From: an uncultured Alphaproteobacteria bacterium
Lineage (GTDB): Bacteria; Pseudomonadota; Alphaproteobacteria; CADEGL01
DNA length: 35,215 bases
Assembly: GCA_902826885.1 (NCBI GenBank)
Contig: CADEGL010000033.1
Span: 1-35,215, forward strand
Reading direction: 5' to 3'
Part shown: piece after piece, positions 26,792-34,804 of the stretch
Layout: every line of letters begins with the position of its first letter
Position numbering within the stretch: the stretch's first letter is position 1
Position numbers and translations under genes: made by a program
The notes under the pieces: generated by a model
What the model was told of the DNA's origin: nothing
Databases searched by the model: none
What the model saw: the letters and a program-made list of their open reading frames with translations, nothing else

Positions 26792-27750
26792 GCGCCGCGC
26801 GTGCCGGCCGGCGGGCGCCGCTCGAGCCGCGCGCCGTCGAACGCACGAAGCTGGTTCGACTGAATCATGGCTCGAACGTCGCGGATATAGTCGGGGCCGC
26901 GCTCCGAATATTTGCTGATGTTGGTCGCCAACTCATAGCCGTCCAGGGGACGGTTCTGCACGCGCAGGCCCGCGCGCCGGTCGCGGAATTCGCGATAGGC
27001 GTTGTGGGTGTTGAGATTGTGCACGTAGGCCCGCACCCCTTCCGCCAAACCGTTGAAGGCATGGATCTGATAGTCGTCATCCGAAAGTCCGACGGGCGTC
27101 ATGCCGGCATCGGGATTGAACACCTTTTGACCGAACAGCGCCTGACCCTCGCGCGCGAAACGCGACGTTCCCCAGCCGCTTTCGATCGCGGCCTGCGCCA
27201 TGGCGAGGGAGGGCGGCACCGCGTCGACCCGGCGCAGCAATTGCTGGAAGTTCACGCCGTCGACTTCGTAACGCTCCGCCAGACGTTCGAGCCATGCCTG
27301 CTCGTGCGGAGAGATCGTCTCGCCCGCGGCCAGACGCTGCTCAAGCGCGACCAATCGCGCGCGGTCGCGCAGAACGGCCTCGTTCGCGTCCAGCATCAGC
27401 GGCAACAGCGTGCGGAAGAAAAGCGCCTTTCGGTCCGCGGTGGACTCGATGGTGGCCAGATCGTCCGGCATCCGGTGCAAGAGGATGCGCGGCACGTCGA
27501 TCAGCCCTTCGCGCACGTCCTGCAGATGATAGTCCATCTGGGAATAGAGATCGGACAAGGCGTCGGCGCCGCGCACGTCGCGCACGAACATCGAGCCGTT
27601 GAGCGTGGCGCTGCCCTTCAGCGAGCCGCCCACGACGCCTGCCGCGTCGGGCGCGGTCAGGAAGATAGAGCCCGCGACGAGAATGGCGCAGACACCGGCG
27701 GAAAGAAGGGTGCGATCACGTAGGTTCGCCCGCAGCAACAACTGGCGCAT
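26788..27750 (-). CDS. Bax-like glucosaminidase-family peptidoglycan hydrolase
   Basis: The 320-residue protein has an N-terminal membrane anchor or uncleaved signal (residues 13-33), a central helical region, and a C-terminal glucosaminidase domain (about 165-300) with the catalytic Glu190 in QAAIESGWGTSRFAREGQALFGQ, then HAFNGLAEGVRAYVHNLNTHNAYREFRDRR. This is the pattern of the Bax/FlgJ group that cleaves the glycan strand of peptidoglycan. AGGAG precedes ATG 27750. It is convergent with the polysaccharide deacetylase, so a joint role in cell-wall or extracellular glycan turnover is possible but inferred. Confidence 0.87.
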   Translation of the reverse strand: MRQLLLRANLRDRTLLSAGVCAILVAGSIFLTAPDAAGVVGGSLKGSATLNGSMFVRDVRGADALSDLYSQMDYHLQDVREGLIDVPRILLHRMPDDLATIESTADRKALFFRTLLPLMLDANEAVLRDRARLVALEQRLAAGETISPHEQAWLERLAERYEVDGVNFQQLLRRVDAVPPSLAMAQAAIESGWGTSRFAREGQALFGQKVFNPDAGMTPVGLSDDDYQIHAFNGLAEGVRAYVHNLNTHNAYREFRDRRAGLRVQNRPLDGYELATNISKYSERGPDYIRDVRAMIQSNQLRAFDGARLERRPPAGTRGA

Positions 27751-27819
27751 CGATCACTCCTGGTACGTAGAGGGATTCGAGCCGCGCCCCCGCCTGCTCG
27801 ACGCAATCGCAATGGTCAA

Positions 27820-27848
27820 AGAATAACACAAACCGGTAGGCACGAGAA
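27820..27848 (-). promoter_or_regulatory. Candidate extended -10 promoter of the bax-like gene
   Basis: On the minus strand TATTCT (27820-27825) is preceded by TG in the extended -10 arrangement (TGTTATTCT). TTCTCG (27843-27848) stands 17 bases upstream. Transcription would start near 27812 and give a leader of about 60 bases. The remaining 84 bases up to the nfu stop show no gene and no clear terminator. Confidence 0.4.
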
Positions 27849-27932
27849 TCGACCGCGCGGTTACTGGGATCGTGTTCCCATCATGCCGAACCGCACGATA
27901 GGTCAACCTTGGAACGGTCGAAGGAAATGGAA

Positions 27933-28481
27933 TCAGGCCGCGCGGACTTCCACGACCTCGGGAACATAGTGCTTCAGCATATTCTCGATGCCCATCTTCA
28001 GCGTCGCCGTGGAGCTGGGACAGCCGGAGCAGGAACCGCGCATGTGCAAGAAGACGACGCCGTCCTCGAAACGATCGAACTCGATATCGCCGCCGTCGGA
28101 AGCGACCGCGGGACGCACGCGCGTGTCGAGCAGATCCTTGATCTGCTTCACCACCTCGTCGTCATCCTCGCCCGACGCGGCCACGGGCGCGTTCTCGTCG
28201 CGCAAAACCGGCGCGCCAACCGTGAAATGTTCCATGATCGCGCCCAAGACCGCGGGCTTCATCACGTGCCATTCGCGATCAGCACTCTTGCTAACGGTAA
28301 TGAAGTCGGAACCCAGGAATACGCGCGTCACGCCCTCGACGCGGAACAAGCGCTCGGCCAAAGGCGAGCGCGCCGCATCCTCGGCGGACGGAAAGTCGAT
28401 CGTGCCGGTCTTCATCACCGCGATGCCGGGGATGAATTTCAGCGTGGCGGGATTAGGTGTGTCTTCAGTCTGAATGAACAT
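27933..28481 (-). CDS. Nfu/NifU-type iron-sulfur scaffold protein
   Basis: The 182-residue protein has an Nfu N-terminal domain (MFIQTEDTPNPATLKFIPG) and a C-terminal NifU-like domain with the cluster-binding CxxC (Cys151, Cys154 in RGSCSGCPSSTATLK). It resembles mitochondrial Nfu1 in layout, and carries assembled Fe-S clusters to apo-proteins such as lipoyl synthase. ATG 28481 is chosen since AAGGAA precedes it and the protein then starts with the family signature; the frame opens slightly further upstream at 28502. MiaB in this window is one possible client, by inference. It is divergent from the cyclase. Confidence 0.93.
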   Translation of the reverse strand: MFIQTEDTPNPATLKFIPGIAVMKTGTIDFPSAEDAARSPLAERLFRVEGVTRVFLGSDFITVSKSADREWHVMKPAVLGAIMEHFTVGAPVLRDENAPVAASGEDDDEVVKQIKDLLDTRVRPAVASDGGDIEFDRFEDGVVFLHMRGSCSGCPSSTATLKMGIENMLKHYVPEVVEVRAA

Positions 28482-28525
28482 CGACGTTCCTTCGCACAGC
28501 ACCGGGCCGGGCCTCGGATGGGTGT

Positions 28526-28554
28526 AAAATGTGATGAGGAGCGGTTCGTTTCAA
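28526..28554 (-). promoter_or_regulatory. Candidate nfu promoter
   Basis: On the minus strand TTGAAA (28549-28554) and CATTTT (28526-28531) are 17 bases apart in the divergent gap between nfu and the cyclase. Transcription would start near 28519, about 38 bases before the nfu ATG. Confidence 0.4.
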
Positions 28555-28559
28555 CCTAA

Positions 28560-28579
28560 CCGCCCAAATCTTCGGGCGG
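28560..28579 (+). other. Hairpin in the nfu-cyclase intergenic region
   Basis: CCGCCC (28560-28565) and GGGCGG (28574-28579) pair around an 8-base loop, ahead of an AT-rich stretch leading to the cyclase ATG. It could be leader structure of the cyclase or an operator; nothing decides between these. Confidence 0.3.
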
Positions 28580-28607
28580 CAGTCTCCTATTTTCTATTGA
28601 ATTCAAC

Positions 28608-29843
28608 ATGTTGTACGGATTACCGCGCGCCATGCAAAATGCATTTTCCGATGGAATCGCAACCATCCCGGCCCTCCCGGCGGCATCCGCCGCGCCCGTC
28701 GTGCAATGGCTCCTGGCCGAAGGGCGGCGCAGCACCGACATCCGCGCGTTGATCGCGGAGTTGGCGCGGCGCATGAACGACATCGGCGTGCCGGTCGCGC
28801 GCATCAACATCAGCATCCCCACCCTCCATCCGCTCGTCTATGCCCACACCTACCGGTGGACGCGGGGCATGGACCAGGCCGAGCAGACGCCGCGCAAGCA
28901 TACGATCCGCGACTCGCCCGAATATCAGGTCAGCCCGCTCAAGCCTGTATACGAAGAAAACCGGATTATCCGGCGGCGCCTCGACGTGCCCAGCCCGATC
29001 CTCGACTTTCCCATCCTGAAGGAATTTCAGGAACAGGGCCTGACCGACTACCTGGCCCTGCCAGCGCAAGGCCGGGTGGGACACCGGATGGCCGTGACGT
29101 GGGCGACCGACCGGCCCGGCGGTTTCGACGAGGACGACATCGCGCGGCTGGGCGGCATCCTTCCCGTGTTGAGCTTGGTGCTCGAAATCCACTCGCAGGA
29201 ATCGATCACGCGCACCTTGCTCGACACCTATATCGGGCGGCATTCCGGCACGCGCGTGCTGGACGGGTCGATCCGGCGCGGCAGCGGCGAGACAATTCAC
29301 GCCGCGTTATGGATGTGCGATTTGCGCGGCTCGACCGAGATGGCCGAGCATTTGCCGCGCGATGCGATGCTGGGGTCGCTCAACGCGTTTTTCGAAGCCG
29401 TCGTGGAACGTGTCCACAATCATGGCGGCGAAGTGCTGAAGTTCATGGGTGACGGCCTCTTGGCCATCTTTCGGCCCGACCTGGTCGGCGAAGGGCTTTG
29501 CGTCTGCAACGCCATCGATGCGGCCGACGAGGCATTCGGCGCTGTCGACACCTTGAACGCCGCGCGCATCGCGGTCGGCGAACCTGCGCTGCGATTCGGC
29601 CTGGGCTTGCATCTCGGCGACGTGATGTACGGCAATATCGGCGCGCCGGACCGGCTCGACTTCACGGTGATCGGGCCCGCGGTCAATCTGGTCTCGCGCC
29701 TGGAAGGTCTGACCAAGACCGTGAACCGGCCGCTGTTGATGTCGTCCGAATTTGCGAAGTTGTGCCCGCGCCCCACGCAGTCCCTGGGCCGCCACGCCCT
29801 GCGCGGCGTGGCGGAGCCGCACGAGGTGTTCGCTCTGTCCTGA
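28608..29843 (+). CDS. Class III adenylate/guanylate cyclase with sensor-like N-terminus
   Basis: The C-terminal half (about 225-411) is a class III nucleotidyl cyclase with all key positions: metal Asp238 (CDLRGST), purine-selecting Lys278 and second metal Asp282 (VLKFMGDG), Asp351/Thr353 (LDFTVIGPAVN), and transition-state Asn360 and Arg364 (NLVSRLEG). A single polypeptide would dimerise to form two sites. The first 225 residues are soluble and unassigned; the segment MAVTWATDRPGGFDEDDIARLGGILPVLSLVLE looks like the end of a GAF-type domain, so it may sense a small ligand. ATG 28608 has no Shine-Dalgarno; ATG 28632 is an alternative. It is plus-strand and ends four bases from the usp stop. 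Confidence 0.9.
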   Translation: MLYGLPRAMQNAFSDGIATIPALPAASAAPVVQWLLAEGRRSTDIRALIAELARRMNDIGVPVARINISIPTLHPLVYAHTYRWTRGMDQAEQTPRKHTIRDSPEYQVSPLKPVYEENRIIRRRLDVPSPILDFPILKEFQEQGLTDYLALPAQGRVGHRMAVTWATDRPGGFDEDDIARLGGILPVLSLVLEIHSQESITRTLLDTYIGRHSGTRVLDGSIRRGSGETIHAALWMCDLRGSTEMAEHLPRDAMLGSLNAFFEAVVERVHNHGGEVLKFMGDGLLAIFRPDLVGEGLCVCNAIDAADEAFGAVDTLNAARIAVGEPALRFGLGLHLGDVMYGNIGAPDRLDFTVIGPAVNLVSRLEGLTKTVNRPLLMSSEFAKLCPRPTQSLGRHALRGVAEPHEVFALS

Positions 29844-29847
29844 GCGG

Positions 29848-30336
29848 TCAGGTGAGGACGTCGATCTGCTCGTCGGTGAGGGCGCCCGGCACGATGGTCA
29901 TCGGCGTGTGCAACCGGCTCGAAAATTTTCCCGTGAGCGCCGCGATCAAGGGGCCGGGGCGACGGCCCTTGGCAGCACCCAGCACCAGGATCGAGATGCT
30001 GGGCTCCTCGTCCATCAGTTTGAGAAGCTGATCGCGGCGCGAACCCTTGCGGATGTAGAGGATCGGCATGTCGCCGGTCCATTCTCCCACGAAAGCCGAC
30101 AGTTTCTGCAGGCGCTCCTCGGCCGCCGTGCGCAACTCCTCCTCGCGCAGGCGCTCCGCGGTCGACCAATGCAACGCCTCGGGTTCGATCACGTAGAGGA
30201 GAGCCACCCGCCCTCCTGTGCGCACCGCGCGCCGGCAGGCATAGCGCAACGCCACCTTGAGCTCCTCGCTGTCGTCGACAACCACCAGGAAAACGCGCTG
30301 GGCGGATGCGGGTTGGCTTTGCGTCTGGTCGGACAT
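29848..30336 (-). CDS. Universal stress protein (UspA family)
   Basis: The 162-residue protein has a single Usp domain: VFLVVVDDSEELKVALRYACRRA at the start (beta-1 with the Asp of the nucleotide site), ALLYVIEPE, and the C-terminal ATP-binding loop LVLGAAKGRRPGPLIAALTGKFSSRLHTPMTIVPG. GAGGGG precedes ATG 30336. It ends tail to tail with the cyclase, four bases apart, and follows the TIGR02186-like gene by 31 bases, so it may be the last gene of the tauE operon. Confidence 0.9.
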   Translation of the reverse strand: MSDQTQSQPASAQRVFLVVVDDSEELKVALRYACRRAVRTGGRVALLYVIEPEALHWSTAERLREEELRTAAEERLQKLSAFVGEWTGDMPILYIRKGSRRDQLLKLMDEEPSISILVLGAAKGRRPGPLIAALTGKFSSRLHTPMTIVPGALTDEQIDVLT

Positions 30337-30367
30337 GCTCGTTTCCCCTCGTTCGCGTTCGCGCGCG

Positions 30368-31129
30368 TCAGATGCGCCTGAACGCCACGCTTGCGCCCCA
30401 TCCGGCCGCCAGCGCCAGGAAGATGGCGATGATGCCGTAGAAGATGGAATGGGCGTGGGCGAAATACTGGATGTCCGCGCCCACGCCCGCGTTGCTGACG
30501 ATGAACGGAATTGTCTGCGCGCCCACGACCTGGCCTTCGCGGATGAAATAGACCTCGACCGAATAGGTTCCGATCGGCACGTTGGCGGGAATGTAAAAGT
30601 CGCTGCGGAACAGTCGGCCGGTCAGGAACGAGACCTTGAACGGCTCGGCGAAGTAGAGCTTCTGCCGCAGCTTGTTCCGGAGCAGGCCCTCGCGGAATTC
30701 CTGATTCTCTTCCTTCGGCACCGCGCGCTTGGCGGCCAGCCGCATATTCTCGAGACCGATGTCGTGGCGCTTCAGAATATCGGGTGGCGCCAGCTCGCCC
30801 AACGGGCGCGAGGTTGCGACCAAATAGAACAGCGGCACGCCGACGAACTGCAGCTCGTTCTCGTTTACCCAGATACCGGCGATACGTCCCTTGTGGCGGA
30901 CGGTGATGTCGCGCTCGGGGCCCTTCACCACGATGGCCACGTCGCCCTCGCCTTCCACCGCGCCGAAGACCACGACGTTCGTGCCCGTGAAACCCGCGGT
31001 GATGGCGACCAGATGGTCGGAGATGTCGGCGACCAGCGCTTGCGCCACGGCCGGACGCGCGGCCAAAGCGGGTGCCGCGAACGCCACCACCGCGACGAAA
31101 AGCAAGCGGAGGGTGAAGCGCGCGCTCAC
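30368..31129 (-). CDS. TIGR02186-like membrane-anchored periplasmic protein
   Basis: The 253-residue protein has a signal peptide (FVAVVAFAAPALAARPAVAQA), a predicted extracytoplasmic region of beta character (about 35-220), and one C-terminal membrane helix (SIFYGIIAIFLALAAGWGASVAF). It matches my memory of the alphaproteobacterial TIGR02186 family: LVADISDHLVAITAGFTGTNVVVFGA, and then FLTGRLFRSDFYIPANVPIGTYSVEVY. The function is unknown. The start is GTG 31129, overlapping the stop of the TauE/SafE gene in GTGA. This tight coupling suggests it is an accessory subunit of that permease. Confidence 0.83.
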   Translation of the reverse strand: MSARFTLRLLFVAVVAFAAPALAARPAVAQALVADISDHLVAITAGFTGTNVVVFGAVEGEGDVAIVVKGPERDITVRHKGRIAGIWVNENELQFVGVPLFYLVATSRPLGELAPPDILKRHDIGLENMRLAAKRAVPKEENQEFREGLLRNKLRQKLYFAEPFKVSFLTGRLFRSDFYIPANVPIGTYSVEVYFIREGQVVGAQTIPFIVSNAGVGADIQYFAHAHSIFYGIIAIFLALAAGWGASVAFRRI

Positions 31130-32049
31130 AGATCCACCGGCACGACGGCGATGGAATAAAGGTCGGCCGGCCGCACGACCAGGTCGAACAAAAGCTTGCC
31201 GCAGACCGCCAGCACCATGAGCGCCAAAAGCCCGCGCAACTGGGCCGCCGGCAAGCGCGCGCCGAAGCGCGTGCCGTACTGGGCGCCGACCACGGCGCCG
31301 ACGAGAAGGATGGCGGCCAGGACGATATCCACCGTCTGGTGGCTGACGGCTTGCAGGAACGTGACGTTGGCGGAGACGAAGATGATCTGGAACAGGGACG
31401 TGCCCGCGACCATCGCGGTCGGCATGCCCAGAAGATAGATCATCGCCGGAATCAGGACGAAGCCGCCGCCCACGCCCATGATGGCCGACAGGATGCCGAC
31501 GAAGAAGCCGATGCCGAACGGCAGAAGCGCGCTGATGTAAAGCCGCGACTTCTGAAACCGCAATTTGAGCGGCAAGGCTCGAACCCAGTTCGGGTGGCGC
31601 GTCCGGCGCGCGGGCGGCGCCTTGTTCAGGTGGCGCATGATGGCGCGCACGCTTTCCATCAGCATGAAAACACCGATCGTGCCGAGGAACAGCACGTAGG
31701 AGACGGAAATCGTCAGGTCGATCTGGCCGAGCTTACGCAGGATGCCGAACAGCCAGACGCCGAAGCCCGAGCCCAAGAGGCCGCCCACGAGAAGCACGCC
31801 GCCCATGCGGAAATCGACATTCTTCCGCCGCCAATGGGCCATGGCACCCGAGACCGAGGCCGCGATCAGCTCGTTGGCGACCGAGCCCACGGCCACGGGC
31901 GGAGGCACGCCCATGAAGATCAGGAGCGGGGTGAGGAGAAACGCGCCGCCGGCGCCGAACAGGCCCGAGAGGAAGCCGACCGCGCCGCCAAGCCCGAGGA
32001 TGACGAACGCATCCACGGAAACTTCGGCGATGGGCAGGTAAATCTGCAT
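31126..32049 (-). CDS. TauE/SafE family anion permease
   Basis: The 307-residue protein has about eight membrane helices in two related halves, each opening with the family motif: GAVGFLSGLFGAGGAFLLTP in the first and FFVGILSAIMGVGGGFVLIP in the second. TauE/SafE proteins move sulfite, sulfoacetate or other organosulfur anions across the inner membrane. The two halves are joined by a basic cytoplasmic loop (about 140-168). The substrate cannot be read from sequence. It is translationally coupled to the TIGR02186-like gene. The 126-base gap before it shows no strong promoter. Confidence 0.9.
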   Translation of the reverse strand: MQIYLPIAEVSVDAFVILGLGGAVGFLSGLFGAGGAFLLTPLLIFMGVPPPVAVGSVANELIAASVSGAMAHWRRKNVDFRMGGVLLVGGLLGSGFGVWLFGILRKLGQIDLTISVSYVLFLGTIGVFMLMESVRAIMRHLNKAPPARRTRHPNWVRALPLKLRFQKSRLYISALLPFGIGFFVGILSAIMGVGGGFVLIPAMIYLLGMPTAMVAGTSLFQIIFVSANVTFLQAVSHQTVDIVLAAILLVGAVVGAQYGTRFGARLPAAQLRGLLALMVLAVCGKLLFDLVVRPADLYSIAVVPVDL

Positions 32050-32175
32050 GAACGGCTGCCAGATCCGCCCGGACGGCTACGGGAGCCGGACGCCCTCTGG
32101 CGCGGCCGGTCGCGGGTCTGCATCACGTTAACGCGCTGTGCCGAAAGGACAAAGTATTTTCGGCGCAAGCGTCCT

Positions 32176-33174
32176 TCAGGGACGCAGGAAACCGACCGTG
32201 TCCTGGACCTCGCGCAGAATGGGCTGGGCGATCGCGTTCGCGCGCTCGGCACCGTCGCGCAGCACGGCGTCGATCTGCCCTTGGTCCTGCATCAGCTCGC
32301 GCATCCGCTCGGCGATGGGGTTGAGCTTTTCGATCGCCAGTTGCGACAAGGCGTCCTTGAAGACCGAAAAAGTCTTGCCGGCGAACTGGGCCACCACCGC
32401 GTCGCGCGAAAGGTCGCCGAGCGCCGCATAGATATTGACGAGGTTGGCCGCCTCCGGCCGCGCCTCGAGGCCAGCGGCATTGTCCGGCAACGGCTCGGGA
32501 TCGGTCTTGGCCTTACGGATCTTCTGCACGATCTGGTCGGCCGAATCGGTCAGGTTGATGCGCGACATGTCCGACGGCTCGGACTTGCTCATCTTCCGTG
32601 TGCCGTCTCTGAGGCTCATCACCCGCGTGGCCTCGCCCAGGATCAAGGGCTCGACGACCGGGAACGTCTCCGTCCCGTAATCGTGGTTGAACTTCTGCGC
32701 GATGTCGCGGCAGAGCTCGAGATGCTGCTTCTGGTCCTCGCCCACCGGCACGTGGGTCGCCTTGTAGGCCAGAATGTCCGCCGCCATCAGGTTCGGATAG
32801 ACGTAGAGACCGGCCGAAGCGTTCTCGCGATCCTTGCCCGCCTTCTCCTTGAATTGGGTCATGCGGTTGAGCCAGCCCAGGCGCGCGACGCAATTGAAGA
32901 TCCACGCGAGTTCCGCATGGGCCGAGACCTGGCTTTGGTTGAACAGGATGCAGCTCTTGGGATCGATGCCCGAGGCGATGAAGGCGGCCGCCACTTCGCG
33001 CGTGCTGGCGCGCAGTTCCTTTGGGTCCTGCCATACGGTGATGGCGTGCATGTCGACCACGCAGAAGATGCACTCGTATTGCGTCTGCAGCCGCACCCAA
33101 TTCCGGATGGCGCCGAGATAGTTGCCGAGATGCAGGTTTCCGGTCGGCTGGACGCCGGAGAAGATGCGCGCCAT
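32176..33174 (-). CDS. trpS: Tryptophanyl-tRNA synthetase
   Basis: TrpRS charges tRNA-Trp. The 332-residue class I synthetase has [18 protein letters not shown] with the HIGH-equivalent HLGN, the KMSKS loop [12 protein letters not shown] (194-198), [29 protein letters not shown] in the tryptophan pocket, and the usual C-terminal helices. AAAGGG precedes ATG 33174. It lies between murJ and the tauE-like gene. Confidence 0.97.
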   Translation of the reverse strand: MARIFSGVQPTGNLHLGNYLGAIRNWVRLQTQYECIFCVVDMHAITVWQDPKELRASTREVAAAFIASGIDPKSCILFNQSQVSAHAELAWIFNCVARLGWLNRMTQFKEKAGKDRENASAGLYVYPNLMAADILAYKATHVPVGEDQKQHLELCRDIAQKFNHDYGTETFPVVEPLILGEATRVMSLRDGTRKMSKSEPSDMSRINLTDSADQIVQKIRKAKTDPEPLPDNAAGLEARPEAANLVNIYAALGDLSRDAVVAQFAGKTFSVFKDALSQLAIEKLNPIAERMRELMQDQGQIDAVLRDGAERANAIAQPILREVQDTVGFLRP

Positions 33175-33203
33175 GGGAGAGCCCTTTGGTATCGAGGCGG
33201 CTG

Positions 33204-34787
33204 TTATGGCTGCGCGGGCGGCGGCTGGTCAACCCGGCGCGGCGCCCGGCGCAGCGCGGCGCGCACCTCGTCGAGCCTGGCGCCGCCCAGAAGGACGGCA
33301 AGCCCGCCATAGAGCGCCACCCCGCCCGCGATCAGAGCAGCCAGCGCCGCTCCTTCGGCCAGCACATGCCCGCCGTGCAGAGCATGGTCGAGCAGAACAG
33401 AGCCGCCGATCAGCGCCGCCGCCATCAAGATCGCGGCCATGAGCATGCGCGGCGCGCGGCGCGCGAGACGCGCATCCGGCGTGAAATGGCCGCGGCGGCG
33501 CAAGACCCAGGCCAGAAGGCCCGCGTTGATCCAGGACGACGCGGCGGTCGCGAGCGCGATGCCGACGGCGCCGAACGGATGAACCAGCGTCAAGGCCAGC
33601 GCCACGTTGGCACCCAGCGCCACGCAGGCAATGCGCACCGGCGTCGCGATGTCCTCGCGCGCGTAGAAGCCGGGCAACAGCGCCTTCACCAGCACATAGG
33701 CCGGCAGGCCGAGGGCGAAGGCGGCCAAGACCCACGCGGTGGCGCGCGTGATGCTGGCGGTGAACTGGCCGCGCTCGAACAGAACCGAGACGATGGGCTC
33801 GGGGATCGCGATCAGGGCCGCCGCCGCGGGCAGCGTCAGCACGAGGGTGAACTCGATGGCGCGGTTCTGGCTGGCCGACGCCGCCGCCATGTCGCCGGCC
33901 TTGAGCTGGCGCGAGAGCAGCGGCAGAAGCGCCACGCCCACCGCCACGCCGATGACGGCCAAGGGCAGTTGGTTGAGGCGGTCGGCGTAATAGAGGATCG
34001 AGACGGCACCCGCCTCGAACGAGGCGATGATCGTGCTGACGAACAGGCTCAATTGCTGCACGCCCGCGCCGACCATGCCGGGCAGCATGAGGCGCAGAAG
34101 CTTCTTCACGTTTGGCGTCAGGCGCGGCCGGCGGAAGAAACGGATCGACACGTTGTTGCGCTTGGCCGACCAGACGAGCCACAGAAGCTGCGCGATACCG
34201 GCCGTGAAGGTCGACCAGGCCAGCGCATGGCCCGCCGTGTCGAGGGTGTCGTGAAAGCCCAGCAGAGCCAGGATCATGATCCCGTTCATCAGGATCGGCG
34301 CCGCGGCCGCCGCCGAGAACCGGTAGAAGGCGTTGAGCACGCCGCCGAACAACGCGACCACCGCCATGCAGGTGAGGTAGGGAAAGGTGATGCGCGAATA
34401 TTCCGTCGTCAGGCGGAATCGTTCGGCATCGCCGGTGAAGCCGGGCGCTAGAAGCGCGACCAGCGCCGGCATGGCGATCTCGGCGATAACCAAGACCGCC
34501 AGCATGGCGGCCAGCATGACGGCCAGCGCCTCCTCGGCGAAGCGCAGCGCTTCGGCCTTGCCTTCGCGCTCGACGGCGCCCGAGAACATGGGCACGAAAG
34601 CCGCGGAGAACGCGCCTTCGGCCACCAGGCTGCGGAACATGTTGGGCAGCCGCTGCGCCACGAAGAACGCATCGGCCACGGGACCCGCCGCCATCAGCGC
34701 CGCGATCATGACGTCGCGCACGAAGCCCAGGATGCGGCTGGCCATGGTGTAGCCGCCGACGGTCGCGGTGTGGCGCAGAAGCCCCAT
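33204..34787 (-). CDS. murJ: Lipid II flippase MurJ
   Basis: MurJ flips lipid II across the inner membrane for peptidoglycan synthesis. The 527-residue MOP-superfamily protein has about 14 hydrophobic helices. It starts with [21 protein letters not shown] and contains [29 protein letters not shown], whose arginines match the conserved lipid-II cavity residues, and [27 protein letters not shown] 34787 has no clear ribosome site, and it follows glnD by only 17 bases, so translation may depend on glnD. glnD-murJ adjacency is common in alphaproteobacteria. Confidence 0.95.
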   Translation of the reverse strand: MGLLRHTATVGGYTMASRILGFVRDVMIAALMAAGPVADAFFVAQRLPNMFRSLVAEGAFSAAFVPMFSGAVEREGKAEALRFAEEALAVMLAAMLAVLVIAEIAMPALVALLAPGFTGDAERFRLTTEYSRITFPYLTCMAVVALFGGVLNAFYRFSAAAAAPILMNGIMILALLGFHDTLDTAGHALAWSTFTAGIAQLLWLVWSAKRNNVSIRFFRRPRLTPNVKKLLRLMLPGMVGAGVQQLSLFVSTIIASFEAGAVSILYYADRLNQLPLAVIGVAVGVALLPLLSRQLKAGDMAAASASQNRAIEFTLVLTLPAAAALIAIPEPIVSVLFERGQFTASITRATAWVLAAFALGLPAYVLVKALLPGFYAREDIATPVRIACVALGANVALALTLVHPFGAVGIALATAASSWINAGLLAWVLRRRGHFTPDARLARRAPRMLMAAILMAAALIGGSVLLDHALHGGHVLAEGAALAALIAGGVALYGGLAVLLGGARLDEVRAALRRAPRRVDQPPPAQP

Positions 34788-34804
34788 GATGCGCGGAACG
34801 CCGT

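Noticed and set aside
27770-27800. tRNA T-arm-like GGATTCGAGCC
   Set aside because: No acceptor, D or anticodon arms could be built around it on either strand.
31339-33312. 657-codon plus-strand open frame opposite tauE-like and trpS
   Set aside because: Charged, low-complexity shadow translation with no family motif; both genes on the other strand are clear.
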